DNA of 64,000 bases, taken from Ruegeria atlantica. Its GTDB lineage: Bacteria; Pseudomonadota; Alphaproteobacteria; Rhodobacterales; Rhodobacteraceae. A model generated the notes under the pieces. It was given only the letters and a program-made list of their open reading frames with translations. It searched no databases and was not told the DNA's origin. A program made the position numbers and the translations under genes. The DNA lies in assembly GCF_013032455.1 (NCBI RefSeq), contig NZ_WQCF01000013.1, forward strand, positions 36,330 through 100,329. Direction: 5' to 3'. Below are positions 51,611 to 60,081 of the stretch, piece after piece. Numbering within the stretch: the first letter of the stretch is position 1; each line of letters opens with the position of its first letter.

Positions 51611-52405
51611 ATGACGGATAAAGTCGTACACGCCGGTATCGAGGACGTTTTATCCTCGATCAAGCGCTTGGTTAACGAAGAAGACCGAAAAGCTAAGGCC
51701 GGGCAGTCGGACTCCATTGCGCGAAAGCCCGGCAGGTTGGTTTTAACCGACGCGTTGAGGGTTGGCGATAAGGTGTCTGTCGAAGACCCGGTGCCTTCCC
51801 CCGAGGACGACGTGCTGTATCGGGTGGACGATTCAATTAAGCCCATGATTCTAAAGTCTTCCGACATTGTTCAGCACTCAGAGCCAGCCGATGCTCAGCA
51901 GCCACATGCAGCTCCTAAAAGTGACCCTGTCGAAAGCCTGAGCGCAAAGATCGAAGCTTTGGAAACAGCAATCGCCAAAACCGAAGACCAGTGGGAGCCG
52001 GATGGAGACAGTGACGACGAATATGCCGGGACGCCAAATGCGACGTTGGTTTGGCGGGCCGAGGAAGAATTTGCACTAATCGATTCTCAAAAATCAGGTG
52101 AAACTACGCAGGTGCGCGAACAACCGCCGGTGGAAGAGCCTGAGCATGCCTCTGTCGCGACATTTGTCAGAAGCCCTCGCCCATCTTCTGACGAGGAATC
52201 AAAACCTGCCGACGTTTCCAAACCAGCTGAAGGTAAGCTAAAGACGGCCTCGTTGACGTTGGATGAGGATATGTTGCGCGGTCTGATCGCTCAGGTCGTT
52301 CGGGAAGAGCTGCAGGGCGTTCTGGGTCAGCGTATTACCCGCAATGTTCGCAAGATGGTGCGGCGTGAAATCTACCGCGCACTGGCCGAGCAGAAACTGG
52401 ATTGA
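51611..52405 (+). CDS. Acidic protein with PopZ-like N-terminal helix (hypothetical)
   Basis: A 264-residue protein of unknown function. Residues 8-26 (AGIEDVLSSIKRLVNEEDR) resemble the N-terminal helix of the polar scaffold PopZ (consensus MEEILASIRRIISEDD). The middle (about 55-210) is acidic, proline-rich and probably disordered (many E, D, P, S). The C-terminus is a charged helical block: LDEDMLRGLIAQVVREELQG and RITRNVRKMVRREIYRALAE (about 218-260), reminiscent in design but not in sequence of PopZ oligomerisation helices. Same strand as tolC, 74 bp behind it, and convergent with cobQ at 3 bp. A polar scaffold role is a hypothesis. Confidence 0.8.
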   Translation: MTDKVVHAGIEDVLSSIKRLVNEEDRKAKAGQSDSIARKPGRLVLTDALRVGDKVSVEDPVPSPEDDVLYRVDDSIKPMILKSSDIVQHSEPADAQQPHAAPKSDPVESLSAKIEALETAIAKTEDQWEPDGDSDDEYAGTPNATLVWRAEEEFALIDSQKSGETTQVREQPPVEEPEHASVATFVRSPRPSSDEESKPADVSKPAEGKLKTASLTLDEDMLRGLIAQVVREELQGVLGQRITRNVRKMVRREIYRALAEQKLD

Positions 52406-52408
52406 CCC

Positions 52409-53866
52409 TCAGGTTTTCTTCGGTGACGCGGCCAATTCCAGCAGGTGATCCAGATTCATATGCTGTTCAAGATGGTCAGCCAGAGCGTCCAGTACCTCTT
52501 CTACCCCATTCTCGTATGACAGGTCAGATGTTGCGCCAAGTTGCTGCAGATAACGGGCGCGGAAGGCGTCTGAAGAAAAGATACCGTGCAAATAGCTGCC
52601 GCGGATACGGCCAGTTTTGTCGGAGGCGCCTTCCGGTCGGTCTTCGATCTTAAGCCAGGCGCGATAGCAATCCGGCCCTTCGGTCCGGCCCATGTGAATT
52701 TCATAGCCCGTTACGGGGTCGTCGCCCAAAACAGAGCGCGCGGTGCGCAGTGTAACCTGTTTTCTCCCTGCCATGGTGGTGGTCACATCCAACAGACCCA
52801 GCCCTTCAACCGTTCCAGGGCGGCCATCGACACCATCGGGGTCGGCGATAGTCTTGCCGAGCATCTGATAGCCACCGCACAGACCCAACACGTGACCACC
52901 CCGACGGACATGGGCGTAGAGGTCGATATCCCAGCCTTGAGCCCTGAAATAGGTCAGATCGCCGATGGTGGATTTACTGCCCGGCAGCAGAACAAGATCG
53001 GCGTCACCGGGCAGGGGGCGTCCTGCCGGGATGATTTCAACCGTGACTCCGGGTTCTGCTGACAACGGATCAAGGTCATCGAAATTGGCCATCCGTTCAA
53101 GCTGTGGCACGACGACCTTGCAAGCCCCACCACTGTGCGAGCGGATATCCATCATGTCCTCGGCCGGCAGTTTCCAAGCGTCATGGAACCACGGTACAAC
53201 GCCAAGGCAAGGCCACCCGGTACGTGCGGCAATGTCGTCTCGCCCGTCATCGAAGAGAGAAACGTCACCTTTGAAGCGGTTGACGGCAAAACCTTTGATC
53301 ATCTCAAGATCGCCTGAATCAAGCACCGCCTGAGTTCCCACGATCTGAGCAATCACGCCACCGCGGTGGATGTCGCCGACCAGAATAGCGGGCACACCCG
53401 CCGTGCAGGCAAAGCCCATATTGGCAATATCGCCCTTACGCAGATTGGTTTCAGCCGGGCTGCCCGCACCTTCGATCAGCACCAGATCGGCATCGCTGCA
53501 CAGGCGGTCAAAGCTTTCTAGCGCCGCCCCCAGTAGTTTGGACTTATCCTTGCGGTAATCACCCGCCTTCATGGTGCCCGCGCGCTGACCCTGTACAATG
53601 ATCTGAGCGCCAGTATCCGTTTCCGGCTTCAGCAGGATCGGGTTCATGTCGGTATGTGTCGGACGTTTGGCCGCGCGCGCTTGCAGAGCTTGAGCGCGAC
53701 CAATTTCTCCGCCATTTTCGGTGACGGCTGCGTTGTTCGACATGTTCTGTGGCTTGAACGGCGCAACCCTCAGCCCACGCCGCGTATAGGCGCGCGCCAA
53801 CCCGGCCACCAAAACCGATTTGCCAACATTGCTGCCGGTGCCCTGAATCATAATGGCGCGAACCAT
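52409..53866 (-). CDS. cobQ: Cobyric acid synthase
   Basis: A 485-residue glutamine- and ATP-dependent amidase that amidates four side chains of adenosylcobyrinic diamide. [20 protein letters not shown] (about 8-27), [20 protein letters not shown] (about 38-57), the nucleophile in [13 protein letters not shown] (Cys about 332) and the His in SYLHGIFS (about 430) are all present. AGGAGACGGCC precedes the ATG. It is 6 kb from the rest of the cob genes; no riboswitch was recognised in the 59 bp before it. Confidence 0.96.
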   Translation of the reverse strand: MVRAIMIQGTGSNVGKSVLVAGLARAYTRRGLRVAPFKPQNMSNNAAVTENGGEIGRAQALQARAAKRPTHTDMNPILLKPETDTGAQIIVQGQRAGTMKAGDYRKDKSKLLGAALESFDRLCSDADLVLIEGAGSPAETNLRKGDIANMGFACTAGVPAILVGDIHRGGVIAQIVGTQAVLDSGDLEMIKGFAVNRFKGDVSLFDDGRDDIAARTGWPCLGVVPWFHDAWKLPAEDMMDIRSHSGGACKVVVPQLERMANFDDLDPLSAEPGVTVEIIPAGRPLPGDADLVLLPGSKSTIGDLTYFRAQGWDIDLYAHVRRGGHVLGLCGGYQMLGKTIADPDGVDGRPGTVEGLGLLDVTTTMAGRKQVTLRTARSVLGDDPVTGYEIHMGRTEGPDCYRAWLKIEDRPEGASDKTGRIRGSYLHGIFSSDAFRARYLQQLGATSDLSYENGVEEVLDALADHLEQHMNLDHLLELAASPKKT

Positions 53867-53925
53867 GGCCGTCTCCTATACGTTGACGCACATGACCTGA
53901 TTTGAGGCCAAAGGAAAAGCCCCGG

Positions 53926-54495
53926 ATGAACACGCCCTCGCATCTTTTGATCGGTGCTGCCGCATTTGCACGGCCTGCACGGGGAGCAATTCTTTGGGCT
54001 GCGATGTTAGGATCGTTGCTGCCTGACCTGTCGCTGTTTGTCATGGTCGGGGTTTCCCTGTTCATCCTGCGCATCCCGCCGCAGGTAGTTTTTGACGAAC
54101 TCTATTTTTCCCCCGCCTGGCAGACGGTGTTTGCAATCGACAATTCGTTCATACTCTGGGGGCTGGCACTGGCGCTTGGGCTTTGGCGCGGATGGCGGTT
54201 TCTGACGGTGGCTGCGTCCGCTGGCCTGTTGCATCTGGCGTTGGATTTCGCGGTGCATGCGGACGACGGTCGCCCGCAATTCTGGCCGCTGAGCGATTGG
54301 GTCTTTCATAGCCCGGTTAGCTATTGGAACAGCACGCATCACGCACTTTTGGTGATGCCTGTGTCAGTGGCGATCTGTGTCGGGTCTTATGTGATGCTGT
54401 GGAACAGAGGGCTGTCAGTGACCGCCAAGCTTTTCTTTGGCTTTCTTCTGGGTGCAGAATTGTGGGTCGCACGCCAATGGCTTTTATTCTTCTGA
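53926..54495 (+). CDS. Membrane protein, YdjM/DUF457-like metal-dependent hydrolase fold
   Basis: A 189-residue integral membrane protein with about five helices (7-45, 80-100, 103-120, 143-165, 168-188). NTPSHLLIGAAAF at the start and GSLLPDLSLF (about 31-40) and HLALDFAVHADD (about 104-115) contain the His and Asp residues of the YdjM/DUF457 group of predicted membrane-bound hydrolases. WNSTHHALLVMP holds two further histidines. A longer frame starts at 53902, but AAAGGAAAAGCCCCGG before ATG 53926 favours the shorter one. Function unknown. Confidence 0.8.
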   Translation: MNTPSHLLIGAAAFARPARGAILWAAMLGSLLPDLSLFVMVGVSLFILRIPPQVVFDELYFSPAWQTVFAIDNSFILWGLALALGLWRGWRFLTVAASAGLLHLALDFAVHADDGRPQFWPLSDWVFHSPVSYWNSTHHALLVMPVSVAICVGSYVMLWNRGLSVTAKLFFGFLLGAELWVARQWLLFF

Positions 54496-54506
54496 CTGTC
54501 ACAAAA

Positions 54507-54542
54507 GAAAAGCGCGCCCCGATGTACGGGAGCGCGCTTTTT
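54507..54542. terminator. Rho-independent terminator between convergent genes
   Basis: AAAAGCGCGC (54509-54518 region) pairs with GCGCGCTTTT after 54531, with an inner CCCG/CGGG step and a GATGTA loop, flanked by A-rich and T-rich runs. It can end transcription of both the membrane protein gene and the minus-strand gene ending at 54563. Confidence 0.87.
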
Positions 54543-54562
54543 CATTCAGAAATCGCCTTGGA

Positions 54563-54883
54563 TCAGGCGGCTTCAGCTTGCTGAGCGGCATTGCGACGCT
54601 CGCTTTCTTCACGCGACAGCGCGACCGAGGTGCGCACGCCACGACCAACGAACTCCATCAGTCCGCTGACAACCCGTTCATTCGGGTCAATGCCGGCACA
54701 AGACAGCACTTCGCGTCCATCGCGCGAGCGCGCCCAGCGGGCGATCTGTTCGGGGCCATTGCCGTACTTCTTGTCATCGGCGATAGCATCATCCAGAGCG
54801 GCCAACACAACAGCCGCGAAAAGTTTGCGTGCACGATTGCCTTGCTCATTGTTAAAGGCAGTGCCGTCAACGAAATCTCTCAT
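54563..54883 (-). CDS. Conserved small protein, DUF6280-like
   Basis: A 106-residue soluble helical protein: FVDGTAFNNEQGNRARKLFAAVVLAALDDAI in the first third (residues about 4-34), the basic WARSRDGREVLSCAGIDP (about 50-67) and a Glu/Ala/Gln tail. It resembles a short protein conserved in Rhodobacterales (DUF6280 by recollection); the assignment is not certain. AAGGAAGACGAG precedes the ATG. Its 5' side, 54884-55101, contains no other gene and must hold its promoter and that of efp. Confidence 0.78.
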   Translation of the reverse strand: MRDFVDGTAFNNEQGNRARKLFAAVVLAALDDAIADDKKYGNGPEQIARWARSRDGREVLSCAGIDPNERVVSGLMEFVGRGVRTSVALSREESERRNAAQQAEAA

Positions 54884-55101
54884 CTCGTCTTCCTTGTTGT
54901 TCTTGCTCTTGCATTTTCGGCGTGAGGGTCCTTATGACCTATTAGGTGTGATTCGGATACAGCTAAATTGCATATCTACGTTGCGTCATTTGCATGGCTT
55001 GCTGCAGGTGCAGCACTAGGTGTCGTTGTCTTGTCAGGTGTGGTCCCGCCAGATATAGGGACGGGAACTGACGCATCAACCGTTTCTAAAGGATTTATGT
55101 C

Positions 55102-55665
55102 ATGCCCAAGATAAATGGGAACGAAATTCGCCCCGGCAATGTGCTTGAGCATAACGACGGGCTGTGGGCTGCTGTTAAGGTGGATCACGTAAAGCCCGGT
55201 AAAGGCGGTGCTTTTGCGCAGGTCGAACTGCGCAACCTGCGCAACGGATCCAAACTGAACGAACGTTTTCGTTCGGCAGACAAGGTCGAGCGCGTCCGCC
55301 TGGAACAAAAAGACCAGCAATTCCTGTACGAATCCGATGGCATGCTGGTGTTCATGGATGCCGAGACCTATGAGCAGATCGAACTGCCCGCCGAATTGCT
55401 GGGTGAGCGCCGCCCGTTTCTGCAGGACGGCATGACAATTGTCGTAGAATTTTACGAAAGCGAAGCGCTGAACGCCACGCTGCCCCAGAAAGTGACCTGC
55501 AAGATCGTCGAAACCGAGCCGGTAGTCAAAGGTCAGACTGCCGCGAACTCGTTCAAGCCGGCTATTCTGGACAATGGTGTAAAGGTCATGGTGCCGCCCT
55601 TTATCGGTCAGGATGAGATGATCGTCGTGAACACCGAAACCATGGAGTATTCCGAACGGGCCTGA
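55102..55665 (+). CDS. efp: Translation elongation factor P
   Basis: A 187-residue ribosome factor that relieves stalling at polyproline stretches. It has the three OB-like domains: [20 protein letters not shown] at the start, the tip loop [17 protein letters not shown] with a lysine at about residue 34 (the usual modification site), and the C-terminal [21 protein letters not shown] [19 protein letters not shown]. No epmA/epmB gene is seen nearby. It ends at a strong terminator. Confidence 0.97.
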   Translation: MPKINGNEIRPGNVLEHNDGLWAAVKVDHVKPGKGGAFAQVELRNLRNGSKLNERFRSADKVERVRLEQKDQQFLYESDGMLVFMDAETYEQIELPAELLGERRPFLQDGMTIVVEFYESEALNATLPQKVTCKIVETEPVVKGQTAANSFKPAILDNGVKVMVPPFIGQDEMIVVNTETMEYSERA

Positions 55666-55687
55666 GCCTGAGCATATAAGACGCGTG

Positions 55688-55724
55688 AAAAGACCGCGAC
55701 GGCAGGAACCGCGCGGTCTTTTTT
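55688..55724. terminator. Rho-independent terminator after efp
   Basis: AAAAGACCGCG (55688-55698) pairs with CGCGGTCTTTT (55712-55722) followed by TTAG; the 13-base loop is not structured. The T run overlaps the stop codon of the convergent ABC gene, so it serves both directions. Confidence 0.9.
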
Positions 55725-56667
55725 AGTTTCGACCCTTCAAGTAGCGATAGCGTTCAGGGTTGGGGCCGAACAGTTCCAGCATCAATTCGTATTTGATGCG
55801 GTTGGCGCTGACCTGCCGGTAGAAGGCGATCAGGAACGCCGTAGGCCCCTGAATGCGACCCAGTCCGCTTGTCGCGGCCACCACCGTCCCAACATCCGTT
55901 TTGCCGTTCAGAACCAGATAACCACCCAGCATCAGAACGCCGACCGTCCCGGCACCGTTTATCACGCTCAGCAGAAATTTGGCCGACAACTTCCAGAGAA
56001 ACATCTTGCGGCGCGTGTTATAGATGTCGTCAAACATCGCCTCGACATCGCGCGCCACCGCGTCAATGTCCTCGGTCGTGAGACTGTCGGTCGAGGAGCG
56101 CAAAATGCGGACCCGCTCGGCCACGAAGACGTTCACTTTGCGCTGGGATATCAGCACTATGATAATTTGCGGCACGATCATGGAAAGGGCGATCATGCCC
56201 AACCCCGGTTGCGTTGCTGAGATATAGCCGATCACACTGATCAACGTGCCAATTTGCACGACCGGGTCAGAAAACGCACCACCCGCGAATTTGCCCAATT
56301 CTTCGGCCTCGGCTGAGATTGCGGTGGTCATTGTGCCCTTGCGAACTGTTTCACCGGCGTCATGCAAGTCGGCCGATCGCAGTAAGAGCCGCTGGCGGAT
56401 AAGGCGGATAATATCTTCGCCCAGCGTGCCTGCGCGATAGCCCAGCAACCATTTCAATGCGAGGCTCAATAGGATGACTGACATCATGCCTGTGCCCAGA
56501 TAGATCAACCGATCTGTGCTGACATCGTCCGCGGTCAGGTGGTTGATGATATCGCGCTGAAATTCCAGCGGCACGGCGGCAAGGCCCGCGATCGCAATGG
56601 ATAAGATGATAAGGATGATTTGCCGCCCGGCGCTGGCGCGCCAGATCGCACTGTATAATTTGAACAT
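55723..56667 (-). CDS. Orphan ABC transporter transmembrane domain protein
   Basis: A 314-residue protein containing only the six-helix membrane domain of an ABC exporter (hydrophobic segments at about 15-35, 55-75, 130-150, 155-175, 235-255, 258-275). ETVRKGTMTTAISAEAEELGKFAG resembles the loop between helices 2 and 3 of ABC exporters. No Walker A, signature or Walker B sequence occurs before the stop, and no nucleotide-binding gene is adjacent. The frame is open upstream of MFKLYSAIW; the ATG at 56667 fits best although its ribosome site is weak. It may work with a remote ATPase or have another job. Confidence 0.82.
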   Translation of the reverse strand: MFKLYSAIWRASAGRQIILIILSIAIAGLAAVPLEFQRDIINHLTADDVSTDRLIYLGTGMMSVILLSLALKWLLGYRAGTLGEDIIRLIRQRLLLRSADLHDAGETVRKGTMTTAISAEAEELGKFAGGAFSDPVVQIGTLISVIGYISATQPGLGMIALSMIVPQIIIVLISQRKVNVFVAERVRILRSSTDSLTTEDIDAVARDVEAMFDDIYNTRRKMFLWKLSAKFLLSVINGAGTVGVLMLGGYLVLNGKTDVGTVVAATSGLGRIQGPTAFLIAFYRQVSANRIKYELMLELFGPNPERYRYLKGRN

Positions 56668-56772
56668 TTGCGCATCCGTTCGGTGAACTGAACGCAGTGT
56701 GGCAGGGTCGCAGCGCTCGTTCAAACCGGGGTAGGGCAACCTGCGGCTAGGCCGTGCCGCAATAGCAACAAG

Positions 56773-57510
56773 TTACGCGTCGAGCGTGACGGTCGCGTCG
56801 CCAGCCTGCATCTCTCCGGTCGCACGGTCAAAGCGCAAATAGGCGATCCCGCGACCTTTCGACTGAGTGAACAATGTGCCCGCTGGTTTGCCGCCTACAG
56901 TGATCTCGGTCCCGACCGGGGCAGAGCCATCAACCCGGACACTCCGCAAGCCTTTGCGCAGCTCGGTTTTGTGTTTCATCCGCGCGGTGACTTCCTGCCC
57001 TACATAGCAGCCCTTTTTAAAGTCGACGCCGTTCAGCGCCTCGAACCCGGATTCGAGGATATAGCTATCGGGCGTAAGTTCGATACCGGCTTCGGGGATG
57101 CAGTGCCGCACGCGAATGGCATCCCAATCGGTGCCGTCATCGCCTTCGGCTTCGGGGGCATAAGCTCGCCAACCCATTTCAGGGTGGCGCGGGTCCGGCA
57201 GGGCTCCGTCGGGTGCAGGGCCGGTGCCGCGGTGCAGGTTCAGGCCGCTGTCCTCGATCCTGACATCGGCGCGCAGCTTGTACATGCTCAGCCGTTTGAC
57301 GAAGCCGTCAGCGATATCCTCGGCCACGTCTAACAGAACCGCGTCGTCGTCACGCTTGAGAAAGAAATCCGCAAGGTACTTGCCCTGAGGGGTCAATAAC
57401 GCTGCATAAACCAGCCCATCCCTCAGGCCATCCACATTATTGGTGACCAGCCCTTGCAAGAAGCTGTCGGTGTCCGAACCGCTCAGGCGCAGAATACGGC
57501 GATTGGGCAT
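56773..57510 (-). CDS. ygfZ: Folate-binding YgfZ-family protein
   Basis: A 245-residue protein of the GcvT-like YgfZ/IBA57 family, which uses tetrahydrofolate to support maturation or repair of some [4Fe-4S] enzymes. The signature KKGCYVGQEVTARMKH (Cys about residue 170) is present, with FLQGLVTNNVDGLRDG (about 18-33) and LTPQGKYLADFFL near the N-terminus. The frame stays open for 113 codons before MPNRRILRL; that extension opposes the divergent glycosyltransferase and is rejected. GAGGACCACCCC lies before the ATG. Confidence 0.93.
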   Translation of the reverse strand: MPNRRILRLSGSDTDSFLQGLVTNNVDGLRDGLVYAALLTPQGKYLADFFLKRDDDAVLLDVAEDIADGFVKRLSMYKLRADVRIEDSGLNLHRGTGPAPDGALPDPRHPEMGWRAYAPEAEGDDGTDWDAIRVRHCIPEAGIELTPDSYILESGFEALNGVDFKKGCYVGQEVTARMKHKTELRKGLRSVRVDGSAPVGTEITVGGKPAGTLFTQSKGRGIAYLRFDRATGEMQAGDATVTLDA

Positions 57511-57583
57511 GGGGTGGTCCTCGTCTTTTCCCTCGGCCCCGTGATATAGGAGTTCGCGCTGCCATGACCAGAGGGTAACCACG

Positions 57584-58258
57584 TTGCCAGCACCGATCAG
57601 TATCGTCATTCCGACATTAAACGCGGGTGAGGCTCTTTCTGAGTCGCTGCCTGCGCTGGTTGAAGGGCTACATGCGGGGCTGATCCGCGAGCTGATCGTC
57701 ACCGACGGCGGGTCGACGGATAGAACCCTTGAAATCGCCGATGAGGTGGGGGCACGGATCGTCACCGGCGCGCCTTCGCGCGGGGGACAATTGCGGCGGG
57801 GGTGTGCGGTGGCCAAGGGTGAGTGGCTATTGGTCCTGCATTCCGACACTGTGTTGCCTGACGGGTGGACAAAAGACGTGGCCGAGCACCTGCCTAGCGG
57901 TCAGCCCGCCGCCTTTCGATTGGCTTTTCGGGCGAAAGGCTTTGGCCCCTCATGGGTTGCGGGCTGGGCCAATCTGCGCAGCCGGATATTTAGCCTGCCT
58001 TACGGAGATCAGGGGCTGCTAGTGCCGCGCCGCATTTACGAACAAGCCGGAGGTTACCCAGACCAACCATTGATGGAGGACGTCGCACTGGTGCGTGCCT
58101 TGCCACGTGTTGCGCTGCTGAATACCCGCGTGGTTACGAGTGCGGCTCGCTATGTGCGGGACGGTTGGGTGCGTCGGGGTGCACGGAATCTGTGGACTCT
58201 GACACGGTATTTTCTTGGGGCCGATCCGGAACAGTTGGCGCAGGCGTATCGGCGCTGA
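57584..58258 (+). CDS. Family 2 glycosyltransferase (TIGR04283-type)
   Basis: A 224-residue glycosyltransferase: ISIVIPTLNAGEALSESL (residues about 5-22), VTDGGSTDRTLEIADE (about 39-54), VLHSDTVLPDGW (DxD-type) and PYGDQGLLVPRRIYEQAGGY with PLMEDVALVRAL (about 162-173). The C-terminal REGWxRRxxRN-like RDGWVRRGARNLWTLTRYFL is normal for this group. The start appears to be a TTG at 57584 after GAGGG; no ATG or GTG lies in frame after the preceding stop. Its last 125 bp overlap a convergent gene. Confidence 0.9.
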   Translation: MPAPISIVIPTLNAGEALSESLPALVEGLHAGLIRELIVTDGGSTDRTLEIADEVGARIVTGAPSRGGQLRRGCAVAKGEWLLVLHSDTVLPDGWTKDVAEHLPSGQPAAFRLAFRAKGFGPSWVAGWANLRSRIFSLPYGDQGLLVPRRIYEQAGGYPDQPLMEDVALVRALPRVALLNTRVVTSAARYVRDGWVRRGARNLWTLTRYFLGADPEQLAQAYRR

Positions 58259-59021
58259 GGGTTGCGCGCAGTTCAACAATGGATTTGCCCAGCCGGAAGG
58301 GCGCAGCAAAACTGACGAGACACAAAGCCACAATCTGCAGCACCAGAATATGCGCGTTGGCCTGTAAGTATTCCCATTCGTCCTTCAGCTTTCCGACCTG
58401 CTCGACCAAGTCATCGTAGCTTTGTGCAAGGATCAGGTAATCTCCGGCGATTGCTGGAACCTTGCGGCGCATATTGTCGATGGCTGCCTGGGTTTCGTCG
58501 TCAAGCGTGGTGAAGACAAGAAACTGATCAATGTTGAACGCATCGGCCTTTGCGGCCATAGCGCGCATTTCATCCTGTTCCTCTTTCGCTTGCCCGCCGA
58601 TCAGGAAATGCAAACCTCGCAACGGTGCGACCTCATTGGTCACAGCGATGAACAAGGGCAGGTCGGCATTGCTGGCGGTTGAGGCCGACAGGAACTCGAC
58701 CTTGTCGCACAAAACAGCGGTGTCTGGGTCATAAGCCGGATCGCAGAATCGCAGCCGGAACCGCGCTGCGTCACGGTCAAACGCCAGCGTCGCGGCATAT
58801 GCTACGTCGATCTGTCGGTCGAGCCGCGAACTGTCCGAGGTGTAAAGCCCGGCCAGAACCGCCACCAGCGCACCGATGCCACCCAGAACGACCCAGACAA
58901 GATCTGCCAGTTTCCACGCCCGGTGCCCGGCCGGTTTGCGAAACAAGAATGACGTACCAACCGACCCGATCACAAAGAACAGGATCAGGAGCGGCAGTTG
59001 ATTTTCGGTTACAAACGTCAT
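58134..59021 (-). CDS. Hypothetical membrane protein with periplasmic domain
   Basis: A 295-residue protein not recognised. Two N-terminal helices (LPLLILFFVIGSVGTSFLF, about 9-27, and LVWVVLGGIGALVAVLAGLY, about 41-60) lead into a soluble domain of about 160 residues with four cysteines, helical in its second half (DDLVEQVGKLKDEWEYLQAN). A third helix (ILVLQIVALCLVSFAAPF, about 227-244) is followed by a Pro/Ser/Asp-rich tail that appears disordered. The tail (last about 40 codons) lies opposite the end of the glycosyltransferase gene. The start at 59021 is chosen because upstream codons are not protein-like; no good ribosome site is visible. Confidence 0.72.
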   Translation of the reverse strand: MTFVTENQLPLLILFFVIGSVGTSFLFRKPAGHRAWKLADLVWVVLGGIGALVAVLAGLYTSDSSRLDRQIDVAYAATLAFDRDAARFRLRFCDPAYDPDTAVLCDKVEFLSASTASNADLPLFIAVTNEVAPLRGLHFLIGGQAKEEQDEMRAMAAKADAFNIDQFLVFTTLDDETQAAIDNMRRKVPAIAGDYLILAQSYDDLVEQVGKLKDEWEYLQANAHILVLQIVALCLVSFAAPFRLGKSIVELRATLSADTPAPTVPDRPQENTVSESTDSVHPDAPNRPAHSEPHS

Positions 59022-59088
59022 GACACCAAAGTGACCGCGCACCTGCGCGCTGGCAACACTCCTCACGGTCAGTTGTAGAGGTTTCGAC

Positions 59089-59958
59089 CTAAGAGCCTGA
59101 GCTTTGGCCAAATTTCCGGAACAGCCTGGTGCGGTCAAAGGCCTGTTCCAGTTCATCGGTGCGCTCTTTAACCGAATCCCACAGGCGTTCCTGAACCTCA
59201 GCGATCGCACATTCCATCAGCATAAGGATGGCGGACATAGAATCCCACGCCGAGGGTGCCGCAATCCGAGCGGCAAATGTGTGCTTGGCCAGTCTGTGAA
59301 TGGGCGAACGCCATTGATCGGTGAACAGCACGATCTCGGCCTCTCGCTCCTGACAGAGTTGCGAAATCAACATGGTAGAGTTTTCGTATCGCCGCACGTC
59401 CAGTGCAATCAGCAGGTCACCCTTACGCACATCCAAAAGGTCATGGGTCCACGAAGCCGCAAAAGGAAGCATCCTTACGTCTGGACGGATCATCTGCAGA
59501 TGCAGGTACAGGTATTGTGCCAATGTGCCTGTGATACGCCCGCCAGTAATGAAAATGCGTCGGTCAGGGTCGCTGAGAAGTTTGCAGAAGCTGTCAAATT
59601 CTGCCGGGTCGACTTCATCAATCGTGCGTTTCTGATTGGCTAGCGCTTGCTGGGAGTAGCGGTTGAGAATGTGTTCCTCGGGCAGATTGTTCTGCCAGAC
59701 GTCCCGCTTGGCAATGGGCCCCGAGATCATCTCTTTCACCTCGCCACGCAGTGCGGACTGAAACTGGGGGTAGCCGTCGAACCCGGTTTTCTGTAGCATT
59801 CTCGCGACGGTGGTGGTTGAAACCGAAGCAGCGTTGGCCAGCTCGGTGATAGTTCCCAAACCTGCCATTGGGTAGTCGTCCAGCAGGACACTGATCAATT
59901 GCCTCTCAGACGGAGTCATTTCATCCCGATGAGCCAGCAGCCTGTCCGTCACCCGCAC
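59089..59958 (-). CDS. RpiR/MurR family transcriptional regulator
   Basis: A 289-residue regulator: N-terminal RpiR helix-turn-helix (MTPSERQLISVLLDDYPMAG, LGTITELANAASVSTTTVARM, about 13-55) and a C-terminal SIS sugar-phosphate-type domain (RRIFITGGRITGTLAQYLYL, about 130-149; DLLIALDVRRYENSTM). GGAGG eight bases before a GTG at 59958 supports that start; an ATG at 59976 lies 6 codons upstream without a site. Divergent from the N-formylglutamate amidohydrolase-TRAP operon, which it probably controls through the repeats at 59993-60081. The SIS domain suggests a small phosphorylated or acidic effector; this is open. Confidence 0.9.
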   Translation of the reverse strand: MRVTDRLLAHRDEMTPSERQLISVLLDDYPMAGLGTITELANAASVSTTTVARMLQKTGFDGYPQFQSALRGEVKEMISGPIAKRDVWQNNLPEEHILNRYSQQALANQKRTIDEVDPAEFDSFCKLLSDPDRRIFITGGRITGTLAQYLYLHLQMIRPDVRMLPFAASWTHDLLDVRKGDLLIALDVRRYENSTMLISQLCQEREAEIVLFTDQWRSPIHRLAKHTFAARIAAPSAWDSMSAILMLMECAIAEVQERLWDSVKERTDELEQAFDRTRLFRKFGQSSGS

Positions 59959-59992
59959 TGAAGTGTCCTCCTGCATAGGAATTACGCGCTGA

Positions 59993-60081
59993 TGTGAATA
60001 ATTTTCCAACGCATCCTGGTGTGGATAATTTTGTACAGGAAAAATATTGACAGGTGAATGCTTAATGTGGAAATTTTTCCA
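59993..60081. repeat. Three copies of a 16-bp element, candidate RpiR operators
   Basis: TGTGAATAATTTTCCA (59993-60008), TGTGGATAATTTTGTA (60020-60035) and TGTGGAAATTTTTCCA (60066-60081) each match the consensus TGTGGATAATTTTCCA at 13-15 of 16 positions. The third contains the perfect inverted repeat TGGAAA-TT-TTTCCA and lies over the first codons of the amidohydrolase. They occupy the divergent promoter region next to the RpiR gene, so they are probably its binding sites. Confidence 0.6.

Noticed and set aside
54976..55320. 114-codon minus-strand frame overlapping efp
   Set aside because: It is antisense to the conserved efp start and shows no protein features.
57511..57849. N-terminal extension of ygfZ
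   Set aside because: The 113 extra codons oppose the start of the glycosyltransferase and do not resemble the GcvT/YgfZ fold.
60047..60052. TTGACA as a -35 box for the amidohydrolase
   Set aside because: A matching -10 would fall inside the coding sequence after the start at 60058, so it is not used as a promoter call, although it keeps open a later start codon.
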